From positions 124,001-188,000 of the forward strand of contig OY781965.2 in assembly GCA_963677395.2 (NCBI GenBank): 64,000 nucleotides of DNA, written 5' to 3'. The stretch is from G963667975 sp963677395. GTDB lineage: Bacteria > Bacteroidota > Bacteroidia > Bacteroidales > G963667975. A program made the translations under genes and the position numbers. The notes under the pieces are model-generated. The model was given only the letters and a program-made list of their open reading frames with translations, did not search any database and was not told the origin of the DNA. Each line of letters starts with the position of its first letter. Position 1 is the stretch's first letter. Shown one piece after another: positions 9,892 to 18,203 of this stretch.

Positions 9892-10175
9892 AATATCACC
9901 TTTTTATTGTTAAATTCCAGTATGTTATCAATGGATACCGGGTAAATATGGCCTATTTTATCCATCTTTATATCCACGGCCACAACGCCTCGCATGCGGT
10001 GCCGGGAAACATTAAAAGGCAAACCGGTTGCCACTGCCCGGGGCAGGAATACCAGTTCGCCTTTTTTAGTCACAAACTTGATTGAGAAAAAGTTTTGTTT
10101 GCCTTCAGGAGTTTCTTTCATATCATACTCCCTGAGCATTGCGGATCGTTTTATACTATAAACAGGAACACCCAT
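9888..10175 (-). CDS. Small phage protein before the portal gene
   Basis: Encodes 95 residues, basic and rich in beta-type residues (KKGELVFLPRAVATGLPFNV). Its stop overlaps the portal start (ATGA, 9888-9891). It is the first phage-like gene downstream of the cassette-like block, and its base composition matches the portal gene rather than the AT-rich cassettes, so it marks where phage sequence resumes. Function unknown. Confidence 0.6.
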   Translation of the reverse strand: MGVPVYSIKRSAMLREYDMKETPEGKQNFFSIKFVTKKGELVFLPRAVATGLPFNVSRHRMRGVVAVDIKMDKIGHIYPVSIDNILEFNNKKVIL

Positions 10176-10298
10176 AAATTTTGTTTTTAAGCAAAACTAT
10201 ACGAGTGTTCCTGTTTAGAAAAGGACAGTTTAGAAAAAGTTGAAAAATTCCAAAACTGTACCTTTAGTTCTTAATTTAGTAAATATAATTATACTAAA

Positions 10299-10499
10299 TT
10301 ATAATTGGTAAGTATCAATATATACATTATCTGTTACAGAATAAATAGTATCTTCAATAATAAAATGCTCATTCTTAATAATTGAAGAAAGGCATTCATT
10401 TACTGAAGTTGTTTCATAGTATATACTCTCATTTGAAGTACCACTATAAGCATTAATATTTGGATTATAGCCGGTTTTATTAATCTGATTTGTGTTCAT
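10299..10499 (-). CDS. Small hypothetical protein at the end of cassette block 2
   Basis: Encodes 66 residues (begins MNTNQINKTGYNPNINAYSG), rich in Asn, Ser and Thr and very AT-rich. It lies 19 bases after the serine-protease-fold gene on the same strand and was probably carried in with it. No family or motif is recognised, and short AT-rich frames can be spurious, so confidence is limited. No attC-like palindrome was found between it and the portal operon. Confidence 0.4.
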   Translation of the reverse strand: MNTNQINKTGYNPNINAYSGTSNESIYYETTSVNECLSSIIKNEHFIIEDTIYSVTDNVYIDTYQL

Positions 10500-10518
10500 A
10501 ATACAAAAGTAATATTAT

Positions 10519-11538
10519 TTATATTGATTCGTATCTCCATCCTTCAAATAAACGATTATCATGTATAATAGTTTGCGGCATAGGAAATTGAGGAATTACT
10601 TGGATCTGTTTTTCTAAAGTTCCTTCACTAATAAATACATCGCAACCACGAGATAATGATTCAATCAAGGCCCTTCTGAATGAATATTTTGAAGATTCAT
10701 TATTTGATATATTAGCAGTGAGAATTTTGGGATCATACGGAGTTAATAAATCTAATTCTTCTACAATATTATCATAAATGGCTTTTATTATATTGTATAA
10801 TTCTAATGTTGGTGTTTCAATCTGTAAGCCAAGACTTTCTTTTGCTTCTTTTCTATGGATTGTATAATCATGGCTACCAGATTCACTACACAGAAATTTA
10901 ATAATTTCATTTTCTTTAAAATCTCCCAAGCTTTGATTTGAGATTAATTTTTTAGCTAGCATTTGGATCTGACTCTTTGATTTATATACTTGTCCTAAAG
11001 TTAGTGGATGGATATGAGAACTTAAATTAATCAAGATACTAGCTAAATCTTGTTGATTTTTAATACCCAATTCTTTTTTCGCTAATTCAATATAAGCATT
11101 TACAAATTCTACACTTACAGGAACTCTTGCATTTGGATTATTAACCCCTGGGATCATTGGATTTAATGGTCCATTTATACTTGGATCAATAGGCCCTAAT
11201 GTAGCTTGCTTCGTCATTATAATATTATTAGCACCAAGACAAATCAAAGTACCTGCACTATGACAGTTAAAAGGAATAATGACCTCGAAATTTTTACAAA
11301 AATTGCGAATTAAATTTACAAGACTCCATGCAGCTAAGGTTTCTCCACCTCTTGTATAAAGTAATAGTGATATTTTTCCATTACTGCCAATTTTATCAAG
11401 ATGCTCTGTAAAAATAGGAATAATATCAGATGAAATTTGGGTTTCTAACCCCTTTCTATCACTAGTTACATATACAATTAACTTAGAACTTCTAGATTGC
11501 TCAATCTTCTCATATAGATCAATTCTATCTTTTAGCAT
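10519..11538 (-). CDS. Serine dehydrogenase-proteinase-like (SDH_sah, ClpP fold) cassette protein
   Basis: Encodes 339 residues. The N-terminal half shows a ClpP/crotonase-type fold: LLLYTRGGETLAAWSLVNLI (about residue 60), then FNCHSAGTLICLGANNI (about residue 93) with the candidate nucleophile Ser in HSAGT, then TLGPIDPSI. This series is the pattern of the SDH_sah (serine dehydrogenase proteinase) family. No membrane segment was seen, so it is likely cytosolic. It is the cargo of minus-strand cassette M3, whose start is the GTTAGTTAAG at 11736, and is clearly more AT-rich than the phage genes. A defence or stress role is only a guess from context. Confidence 0.65.
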   Translation of the reverse strand: MLKDRIDLYEKIEQSRSSKLIVYVTSDRKGLETQISSDIIPIFTEHLDKIGSNGKISLLLYTRGGETLAAWSLVNLIRNFCKNFEVIIPFNCHSAGTLICLGANNIIMTKQATLGPIDPSINGPLNPMIPGVNNPNARVPVSVEFVNAYIELAKKELGIKNQQDLASILINLSSHIHPLTLGQVYKSKSQIQMLAKKLISNQSLGDFKENEIIKFLCSESGSHDYTIHRKEAKESLGLQIETPTLELYNIIKAIYDNIVEELDLLTPYDPKILTANISNNESSKYSFRRALIESLSRGCDVFISEGTLEKQIQVIPQFPMPQTIIHDNRLFEGWRYESI

Positions 11539-11735
11539 ATTGTAAGTATTTAAAAGGTTAAATTACTATCTCCTTAAAAATATTGAATGTCAATTATGTA
11601 GCGTTTTTAATTATTACTAAATATCAAAAGTACACACTTTTTATACAATTACAAAATTTTAACATTTTAAACAAGGTCAAACAAACACATTAATACCGTT
11701 TTTATTAGAAAATCTGTTTTTCAACTCTTAACTAA

Positions 11736-11860
11736 CGAAGGAAGCTATACGTAGGGCTGGATTGCAGGCGATTTTCTGTCAAGCAGAAAAGCTGCCTGAG
11801 TGGAAAGCTGCACACCTAAATCCACTGTTACCGAACTTGCAGGTAACTGATGTTAAACAA
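11736..11860 (-). repeat. attC-like palindromic site M2 (minus orientation)
   Basis: Read on the minus strand this element starts with GTTTAAC (11858-11852) and ends at the GTTAGTTAAG that begins the next cassette at 11736. The interior shares CTTGACAGAAAATCGC and GCAATCC with the plus-strand sites at 26744 and 27597. The expected complement of its own cassette start (GTTGGCA) is absent, so the left arm does not match. This suggests a rearranged or fused cassette. Confidence 0.6.
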
Positions 11861-11865
11861 TGTTC

Positions 11866-13002
11866 TTATTTTCTGTATTTTCTTTCAAAATATTTGTTTA
11901 AGATTCTAATGTTATCTTCGATTAATCCGTCTTTAATCAATACTAGTTCTTTAACATAAAATGTAGCTGTGCGATTACCGTTCAAATCACCGCCGATGAC
12001 ATGTTTGTCAATATGTGTAAATAACTTTTTATATTCTTGCTTATTCGAAAATGCTAATACTCCATTTAAATAAATCTCAATTGATGAAATATTACTTTCT
12101 ATTCTTAAAACACAACCTAGAGAGAAGAAAGTGTTAAATAAATTGAATTTTGCAAAATTATTGATTTCAGCGTAAATACTCAACGTATTGTTTATAGTAG
12201 CCTTGCATCCAATACCAGTATTTTTTGTAAGATATACAGAAAAATTAAATCCGTCTTTTTGATTGCTACCAATTGAATATAGGAACCTAATTCCGTTATA
12301 TTTTTGATGTGTAATTTTGACTTGCCCAAACCAGCCGAAACCATTCGTTATATTGGTATTCATATTTTCAGTTTGCATCCATTTCTTTCCCTCAAAAAAG
12401 ATTGAACCTTTTTCTCCCAAGTCATATAGTGCAAGAAATAATGATTTGTCAGGTAGTTTTGTCAGTTCATTCTTGAGTGGTCTTAATGCGACTAGCACAA
12501 TTTGAGTTATAATATTAATTGCAATAGCTAGTGCTGGAATTTTGATTTTTTCAAGTTGTTCTAATGAAGTCTCAAGAACCTTTTCGCTTGTATCGACTAA
12601 AGGATCATAATGAATTCCACCCGATTTATTTGACGCAAATTTTATAATTTCTCTAACTGTAAAACATGAATTATCAATTTCTAAGATTGGAAGTCCGAGA
12701 AATTGATCAAGTTTGAGGATTTTTAAATTTACTGAGGACTTTAAGACTAAGTTCCCAATTTCTGTTGAAGTATATAAAATTGCTGAACTAAGAGGAAGTT
12801 TTTGACGAAAAGTATTGTCTACTTTATATTCAATTTTCAGTCTCGTCTCCTTGTTCGCTAAATGAATTAGAGGTGTTTGGTCTAGAAGAAGTTGTCTTAA
12901 ATATGATGAGCATTTTAGGTTCGTATAATGATCTGCTGATCCAGAATATTCTGCCAGTTCATTATATCGACGTGTAAATAAATCTTCGGGAGAAGTAGTC
13001 AT
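11866..13002 (-). CDS. Hypothetical cassette protein (378 residues)
   Basis: No family is recognised. The N-terminal third is mostly helical and holds SGGIHYDPLVDTSEK near residue 130. A hydrophobic helix follows (ALAIAINIITQIVLVAL, about residue 165). The C-terminal half is rich in beta strands with Asn/Gly turns (NGFGWFGQVKI, IYLNGVLAFSN) and resembles a lectin/concanavalin-like sandwich, as an inference from pattern only. The GG-x-YDP-x-x-DT motif also occurs in a second cassette protein (26388-26726). The gene lies between two attC-like sites and is AT-rich like the other cassettes. Confidence 0.6.
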   Translation of the reverse strand: MTTSPEDLFTRRYNELAEYSGSADHYTNLKCSSYLRQLLLDQTPLIHLANKETRLKIEYKVDNTFRQKLPLSSAILYTSTEIGNLVLKSSVNLKILKLDQFLGLPILEIDNSCFTVREIIKFASNKSGGIHYDPLVDTSEKVLETSLEQLEKIKIPALAIAINIITQIVLVALRPLKNELTKLPDKSLFLALYDLGEKGSIFFEGKKWMQTENMNTNITNGFGWFGQVKITHQKYNGIRFLYSIGSNQKDGFNFSVYLTKNTGIGCKATINNTLSIYAEINNFAKFNLFNTFFSLGCVLRIESNISSIEIYLNGVLAFSNKQEYKKLFTHIDKHVIGGDLNGNRTATFYVKELVLIKDGLIEDNIRILNKYFERKYRK

Positions 13003-13022
13003 ATTTATTATTTTTTTAGAGT

Positions 13023-13158
13023 GTTGCCAACGGTTGATGGCATGGTGTCGTGCGGGATTTCAAAGAGAAATCCTGTCAGACTCACAGAAGAGTGAGCAGA
13101 AGGTCTGACTTGTCAGATCACCAAAACTCCCGCCTGCCATATACAATTTGTTATGCAA
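13023..13158 (-). repeat. attC-like palindromic site M1 (minus orientation)
   Basis: On the minus strand the left arm is TTGCATAAC (13158-13150) and the right end is GTTGGCAAC (13031-13023). The left arm is the complement of the cassette start GTTATGCAT at 13891, 8 of 9 bases, as required for an integron cassette. Inner arms (TTGTATATGGCAGGCGGG against a later CCCGCAC...ATGCCATCAACC) pair imperfectly with unpaired bases. No gene lies here. Confidence 0.65.
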
Positions 13159-13164
13159 CGAATT

Positions 13165-13848
13165 TCATATCCTATCTTTCAGATATAGTGATAATGCTGC
13201 ACCTGCAGCCACAAAGCCTGACATGCCTTCTGCATTTCCAAAAAGCATCCAGCCTATGTATGTTGACAAAGGTATTAACAACAAGATTAAGGCAAATTTC
13301 CGGTTGTATACCCTTCTGGCTTTTTTATTCACTTTTATCCAGTCTTCAAAGAATAAATCATTTCTAGAATCGTTGTGATTACTTAAAATAGTTGGCAAAC
13401 TCTTATTTTCAAGAAAAATTGCTGTGCAAAATGGTTGGCCATATTTTAAAGTAACAGTCTCATTTGAAATATTTGAAATTGTAATTAATAAATTCCCTTT
13501 CCAATCTGGGTCAACTGTAGTTGATATATGAGTTATTCCTTTAGTTACAATTGAAACCTTTGAACTAATAAGTCCTGAAATTGATAGGTTTTCAGGCATT
13601 TCGATTCTTTCTAAGGTTTTAATTAAAATTGTATCTCCACTTCTGATATTAATTTCTTCGTTTTCTTTCAATGTGTCATACTTACCGAACTTTCGAGAAG
13701 CATAATCGCTTCCTATTCGTAAATCATACCCAACCGGAGTTAAATATTTCTCGTCGTACGGACAAATTAAGAGTTTATCATTTCCGTGTTTTATTTTTCT
13801 GTCAGTAACTACAATTTTCGTAATGTCAGTGTCTGTTAAAAGCGCCAT
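13165..13848 (-). CDS. Membrane-anchored dCTP deaminase/dUTPase-fold protein
   Basis: Encodes 227 residues from the ATG at 13848; an upstream TTG extension would run into the cassette boundary and was not chosen. The fold signature is present: PVGYDLRIG (about residue 38), GLISSKVSIVTKG, then TTVDPDWKGNLLITISN and LKYGQPFCTAIF. These match the trimeric dCTP deaminase/dUTPase family. In Escherichia coli Dcd the catalytic Glu lies in a VLEF strand just after GWSG; here that strand reads LLITI and no Glu is present, so deamination is doubtful. Two hydrophobic segments at the end (FALILLLIPLSTYIGWMLF and GMSGFVAAGAALSLYL) predict a membrane anchor. It is the cargo of cassette M1. Confidence 0.65.
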   Translation of the reverse strand: MALLTDTDITKIVVTDRKIKHGNDKLLICPYDEKYLTPVGYDLRIGSDYASRKFGKYDTLKENEEINIRSGDTILIKTLERIEMPENLSISGLISSKVSIVTKGITHISTTVDPDWKGNLLITISNISNETVTLKYGQPFCTAIFLENKSLPTILSNHNDSRNDLFFEDWIKVNKKARRVYNRKFALILLLIPLSTYIGWMLFGNAEGMSGFVAAGAALSLYLKDRI

Positions 13849-14290
13849 TGTGTTGTTCTTATTTAGGGTTATTTTTAATTTGATGCATAACACCAAATAT
13901 ATTCACAAAATTGTGCATATATCGGCATTGTCTTTATTGGTTAAATTATTTAAATTACTGAACATATGTTGTATCATGTATCCTTTTGCATTTTACGTGA
14001 ACTTTAATGATCACTTACAAGTATTACCATACTTCACATCTTGTTAAGCTGATTAACAGAATTTTCAAAAATAGCAATTTTTTAATTAATAATTAACAGG
14101 CAATAAAAATTTCTATTATAACAATCTGGATTCATTCATGAATGAGTGTTTTTTATTCATAGATCAACAAGAAAAATAGCTACAATATTTCTATTTATTG
14201 CAGAATACTGAAACGCTTATCAAAATCAAAAAACAAAGAATTAAAACGTAAAAGCTTGTAAATAAGTGGCTTATTTGGATTTGTTCTAAA

Positions 14291-14630
14291 TTTCCTCTTT
14301 TTTTCCTCCCTTCATTTTTCGAACATTTACGCCGTCCGGTCTATTTTTCGTTATATCATTCATTTCCAGAGAAGTAAAAGAGCGATTTTCAAAAAAACCG
14401 CTCTTTTCTCTACATGTTGCCTACGCCCGCCCTATCCAGGGCAGGAGGAAAAAAAAGAGGAAATGCAGGATATATGAGGGGGTAGCACACCATCATTTTA
14501 CACGTCATAACAATAATAAGCAATTGTATTTCAATTGTTTATAGATTAAATACTTCGGGATAAGCACCACTATCATATAAGTCCTGTTGATTTAAAAAGA
14601 GGAAAAAAGGGAGGAAAAAAAAGAGGAAAG
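14291..14630. repeat. Three copies of a GGAGGAAAAAAAAGAGGAAA tract
   Basis: Near-identical 20-base purine tracts occur at 14444-14463 and 14610-14629, and in inverted orientation at 14291-14310 (TTTCCTCTTTTTTTCCTCCC, one base shorter). The arrangement gives a pair of inverted copies about 300 bases apart. Function unknown; possible protein-binding sites or long-range stem arms. Confidence 0.6.
14376..14407. terminator. Hairpin, possible bidirectional terminator
   Basis: AAAAGAGCG at 14376-14384 pairs perfectly with CGCTCTTTT at 14399-14407 around a 14-base loop. The A-run on one side and T-run on the other suit termination in either direction. Confidence 0.5.
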
Positions 14631-14650
14631 CGTTTCTGCTTTCCTCTTTT
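14619..14650 (-). terminator. Rho-independent terminator after terminase large subunit
   Basis: AAAAGAGGAAAGC (14619-14631) and GCTTTCCTCTTTT (14638-14650) form a perfect 13-pair stem with a 6-base loop. On the minus strand the stem is followed by a long T-rich run. It lies 15 bases past the terminase stop, so it would end the head-gene transcript before the cassette block. Confidence 0.7.
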
Positions 14651-14665
14651 CTCATACAACAAGCC

Positions 14666-16363
14666 TTACATCCTTGGCTCTACGAATGTAGATCGACGAT
14701 ACAATACAGAGCTGTACTTTGTCCACACACGTTTGTCAACTGCATCACTGAAGTGTGTTGCCTCCTGTGGCAGTACACTGCCTTTGCGTTCGGAGGATTT
14801 ATCCTTCTCAAACTTACCCTGTCGCTCTATGACCTTGGTGTTGTTCATAGAGATCAGCGTGTACTTGCACTTTGTACCATTAAAGATCATCTTACGTGGA
14901 CCTTGTTCACCCTTGAGAAGATTCGCCCAGAGCAGGTACTTCTCATGCTGGGGCGGTTCCTGTCCCTTGTGCAGTTTATGGTAAACCCTCCATCCATTTC
15001 TCACGAAGCGATCAACAGCCTGCTCATTGTAAGGCTTGCTGTTCTTTACATTTGGCTGCCTGCTGTCACCATAACGGTCATGATAGTAGTACATCTCCCT
15101 GCATCCGTGATGTTCATAATACTGGCAACACTGATCCACCAGGTCATCGATCATCACATTCTCTGCTTCATCTAGTTTGACAAAGAACTCGTTAATGGTA
15201 CAATCACAGGGTTCTACACTATTGGTAACAAAGTTAAAGTTACGTTCCTGTGCAACCGAGAACAACGCAATCTTCGCTCCCCAGTCTGGAACGATCTCTA
15301 TTGGTTTGGCTGAATCACAATCCAGATCAAAGCGGCTGTCATGCTTTCCCAGCTTCTTAAAGTCATAATCTGTTTTTTCTGCAAACGACTGGATAAAGGA
15401 ATCATTCGTTGCATTGTAATAGATGTGTTTGGCAGGATCCAGCTGATAATAGCAGTCTTCCACTTTATCGATGACCCAGTTCAGGATCTCGATTAGGAAT
15501 GTTAAGAGTGTTTGCTTCTTGTATTCCCGGGCAAGGTATTTCATCCCTAAGTTGGTGATGTTATCAAAGGCGTTTGCAAGGGTAAAAAGAATCCCGTCTT
15601 TCGAAACAAAGGGAGCAATCTTTGCCCGTAAACGAACGATTTCATTCCAGAGATCCTTAAAGTCTTTTGAATTACGATTCAGATACATTTCTATCAACTC
15701 AATCTGGAATTTTACGATACGGTTCCAGATGTCAAAAAGCTGAATGCCTGCTTCATCCTCGTAATACTTTGCATAATCCAGTAACCAGCGTTGTTCCTGT
15801 GAATAGGGCATGGAAGATACATACCTGAACCCGTGATGCTGACGTATTGGAACAGGAGATTTAAACCCAAAATGTTCTTCATTTCCCCGGTTTGTGGGGG
15901 ATACTTCCTGATCGTAACGCTCTTTATTAATGGTCAACGCTTCATCAATCAGCTCACGATCCACGTTAGGGCCACGGGCAGAGCCTGCCCTGTCCTGGGA
16001 GAGCATCAGGTAAGCGTTCCCGTTTGCAAAGCTGATCACATGCTCATAGTTTAGGATCTTCTCATAAGGCGTTATCCAGCCTTTTAGAGGTTTTTTCCCG
16101 ATAATGTAATCCTTATCTTTTTCATAGCCCAGCTCCTCTAAAAATTTAAAGGTTGAAGGCAAAGTCCTGGTTAAAAGCTGGCCGTAGGTTTGCCCGGTGA
16201 TGCTGGTTATCGCCCTGGGCATGGTGCGATTAATCTGGTTGATCTCCCAGCCGACTATGAAAGATTTTCCGGTACCACGTCCCCAGATATCAACCTCTGA
16301 GACTGCATTATTCAAAACAGATATTTGCTGGGGAGAATTCAGGCTGATAAGTTCGGTGATCAT
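14666..16363 (-). CDS. terL: Phage terminase large subunit
   Basis: Encodes 565 residues. The large terminase is the ATPase motor and nuclease that packages phage DNA. The Walker A loop is GRGTGKS (residues 28-34). A Walker B-like LIDEA follows near residue 137 with acidic catalytic residue. Nuclease-type Asp residues are seen in the second half: IVPDWGAKIALFSVAQ, YYYHDRYGDS and THFSDAVDKRV. An inserted helical stretch in the middle (about residues 215-310) is longer than in many relatives. The start overlaps the stop of the upstream gene in an ATGA. A strong terminator follows. Confidence 0.85.
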   Translation of the reverse strand: MITELISLNSPQQISVLNNAVSEVDIWGRGTGKSFIVGWEINQINRTMPRAITSITGQTYGQLLTRTLPSTFKFLEELGYEKDKDYIIGKKPLKGWITPYEKILNYEHVISFANGNAYLMLSQDRAGSARGPNVDRELIDEALTINKERYDQEVSPTNRGNEEHFGFKSPVPIRQHHGFRYVSSMPYSQEQRWLLDYAKYYEDEAGIQLFDIWNRIVKFQIELIEMYLNRNSKDFKDLWNEIVRLRAKIAPFVSKDGILFTLANAFDNITNLGMKYLAREYKKQTLLTFLIEILNWVIDKVEDCYYQLDPAKHIYYNATNDSFIQSFAEKTDYDFKKLGKHDSRFDLDCDSAKPIEIVPDWGAKIALFSVAQERNFNFVTNSVEPCDCTINEFFVKLDEAENVMIDDLVDQCCQYYEHHGCREMYYYHDRYGDSRQPNVKNSKPYNEQAVDRFVRNGWRVYHKLHKGQEPPQHEKYLLWANLLKGEQGPRKMIFNGTKCKYTLISMNNTKVIERQGKFEKDKSSERKGSVLPQEATHFSDAVDKRVWTKYSSVLYRRSTFVEPRM

Positions 16364-16950
16364 GTGTTTAGGATTTCTTCAGCTTCAACATCGGTGATCT
16401 CTTTGCCGGCAAACAATGCCCGGTTCAGCTCCTGCAGGGTGTTGACCGGCAGCTTATGCAGGTTGTTGATGTCCAGCTTTACCTGTGTATTATTATTCTG
16501 GACAAGAATGTAGAATGCATGTTTTTCATTTCGGCGGGGATCGACAATTTCTTCCGGTTTATCCCCGATGGCTTTGATCAGGTTTGCATGCTCGGAGGCT
16601 ATTACCTGGAAGGCTTTGGCAGTTCTTAGATTCCGGCAACGCTCGATATTTTTCACGATGTCGTTGATTAACCAGGAGTGCCAGAAGTCGAAGTCAAATG
16701 TATGCAGGGTATTGAACAGCCTGACCGCAATTCGGATATCTTCATAGGCCTGTGTGCGTCCTACATCCGGGTATTTTGCACGGTACAAGGCAACGGCCTG
16801 TTTTTGTAAAGGGTTCTTTTCAAGTATTTTCGAAGCGTCAATAATACGCTCCAGCTGTAGCTGTTTTTCCGGGCTCAGTGGCGAGCTTCCCGGGTCAAGG
16901 ATATGGGCTTTTATCAGCTCATAACTGTTATCTTCCAGTGATTTTTTCAT
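16360..16950 (-). CDS. terS: Probable terminase small subunit
   Basis: Encodes 196 residues, mostly helical, with RAKYPDVGRTQAYEDIRIAV near residue 60 resembling a helix-turn-helix. Small terminases recognise the packaging site and load the motor. Support is positional: it lies immediately before the large subunit with a 4-base ATGA overlap, and its size is typical. A perfect 10-pair hairpin upstream (16989-17024) separates it from the preceding gene. Confidence 0.65.
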   Translation of the reverse strand: MKKSLEDNSYELIKAHILDPGSSPLSPEKQLQLERIIDASKILEKNPLQKQAVALYRAKYPDVGRTQAYEDIRIAVRLFNTLHTFDFDFWHSWLINDIVKNIERCRNLRTAKAFQVIASEHANLIKAIGDKPEEIVDPRRNEKHAFYILVQNNNTQVKLDINNLHKLPVNTLQELNRALFAGKEITDVEAEEILNT

Positions 16951-16988
16951 AGCTTTGCGTTTGTTTGGTTTACCTGGATTAATACAAA

Positions 16989-17024
16989 GAAACCACAGCT
17001 TCCTGCTTAGGATCCTGTGGTTTC
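16989..17024 (-). terminator. Intergenic hairpin before terminase genes
   Basis: GAAACCACAG (16989-16998) pairs with CTGTGGTTTC (17015-17024), perfect 10-pair stem, 16-base loop. It lies between the 304-residue gene and terS and lacks a good T-run, so it may be an attenuator or RNA processing site rather than a full terminator. Confidence 0.4.
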
Positions 17025-17048
17025 TTCATGTTGTTAAAATCAATTACG

Positions 17049-17963
17049 TTAATCAGCACGCTGGGCAAGTTTCAGGTTAATTTTTTCAATTGTTGCCTGG
17101 TTAGCCTGGATTCGTTTTACCAGCTTGATGCGTTGTGCACCTTCTGGCATCGGATCAGGAGTATCCTTCTTGGAATCAGACTGGTACTCCAGCTGGTTCT
17201 GAGATTTGTAAATAGAGTTTTGAAGGTTCTTTTTCATCTTTGCCAAAGCTTCAGGATCATCCGGCAGTTTCTGTTCCTTTTTGGCTGCAGGTATCGGAAA
17301 AAGTAGTTCCATGTTTGGCAGTGTTCCCTGAGTAAAGAAAGCCTCTTTAGCAGCATACAGCTTTTCAATCTGCGTGGAACAGTTTGCAATCAGCTCACTC
17401 AATTCTTTGCGTTTTGCAACGCTCTCAGGGCTGTTATCTTCCGAAACTTCGCCCATCTGCTTGTGATAGTCCGAACGAACACCCAACAGTCTGGAGTGTT
17501 CTTTCAGGATTTTCTCGATTTCTTCAGGGTAGGTTTTTGGAGGCTGGTCAGCGGTTTCAGATTCACCAGAGGCTGCATCTGCATTTTTCCCGGTAAATAG
17601 TATGATTTGCTTTGCACTTATCAATGAAGCTTCTGCAATTTTATGGATAGCGGATTCTTTGTTATCCTGGTCACCGGTTTGCTTTCCGGCTTCAGGATCA
17701 GCATTACCACCTTCCTCGGTATCTTCCGGATTATCACCAGTACCTGTACCTTCAGGCTCCGGGTTTTCCGGCATATTCTTCCAGTCTAGTTTCACGGATT
17801 TACAGAGCTCATATTCCAGCTTTTCCCGGTAGCGATCTTCCCGCCCTGGAAAAATACGAGCCATCAGCTTGTTACGTGTAAACATGGTAAACAGCCCTAC
17901 GCCTTCATTGTAGTTCTTACCTGAATAATACCACTTTAACACTTGTTTTTGTTCTTCTGTCAT
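17049..17963 (-). CDS. Phage protein with acidic low-complexity linker
   Basis: Encodes 304 residues. Residues about 1-60 form a compact basic domain. Residues 65-100 are a low-complexity acidic/Gly stretch (GTGTGDNPEDTEEGGNAD), and the remainder is helical and charged, likely coiled coil (PEALAKMKKNLQNSIYKSQN). No family recognised. It lies between the capsid gene group and the terminase genes and has the same strand and composition. It might be a head accessory or tail-linked protein; nothing in the sequence decides this. Confidence 0.6.
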   Translation of the reverse strand: MTEEQKQVLKWYYSGKNYNEGVGLFTMFTRNKLMARIFPGREDRYREKLEYELCKSVKLDWKNMPENPEPEGTGTGDNPEDTEEGGNADPEAGKQTGDQDNKESAIHKIAEASLISAKQIILFTGKNADAASGESETADQPPKTYPEEIEKILKEHSRLLGVRSDYHKQMGEVSEDNSPESVAKRKELSELIANCSTQIEKLYAAKEAFFTQGTLPNMELLFPIPAAKKEQKLPDDPEALAKMKKNLQNSIYKSQNQLEYQSDSKKDTPDPMPEGAQRIKLVKRIQANQATIEKINLKLAQRAD

Positions 17964-17990
17964 AACTGAATACGGTTAAGCAGGAACCCT

Positions 17991-18203
17991 TTAGGATTCC
18001 TGCGGTTTGGGTTTATCAGCTTTTTTTGTACCTGCCGGTAATTCTGGTATCGGTGTTTCCACTACCTTTTCCAGGTACGGAAACCCGTTTTCATAGAGCT
18101 CATCCAATACCCTTTCCGGAACATTCTGGCTAAAGTCCACGATGCCGTGGGTGCGGGTATGCACCCTGCCCGGTACAATTCCGACTACTTTATACTTTTC
18201 CAT
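17991..18203 (-). CDS. Small phage protein
   Basis: Encodes 70 residues (begins MEKYKVVGIVPGRVHTRTHG), ending in a Pro/Lys-rich tail. Its first base overlaps the last base of the upstream gene at 18203, so translation is probably coupled. The last codons overlap a hairpin (GCAGGAA 17980-17986 with TTCCTGC 17997-18003). Function unknown; short proteins here in phage operons often complete the head. Confidence 0.6.
   Translation of the reverse strand: MEKYKVVGIVPGRVHTRTHGIVDFSQNVPERVLDELYENGFPYLEKVVETPIPELPAGTKKADKPKPQES

Larger units (their letters stand above)
13892..14665. other. Gene-free stretch between terminase and cassette block 2
   Basis: No convincing gene. It holds two terminator-like hairpins (14376-14407 and 14619-14650) and three copies of a purine-rich tract listed separately. 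The rest is AT-rich. The cassette block begins at its left end (13891), so this is the place to look for an attI-like recombination site, but no such site could be defined by eye. Confidence 0.6.

Noticed and set aside
13050..13367. Plus-strand frames of 105 and 76 residues
   Set aside because: They cross the attC-like site M1 and run antisense to the dCTP deaminase-fold gene.
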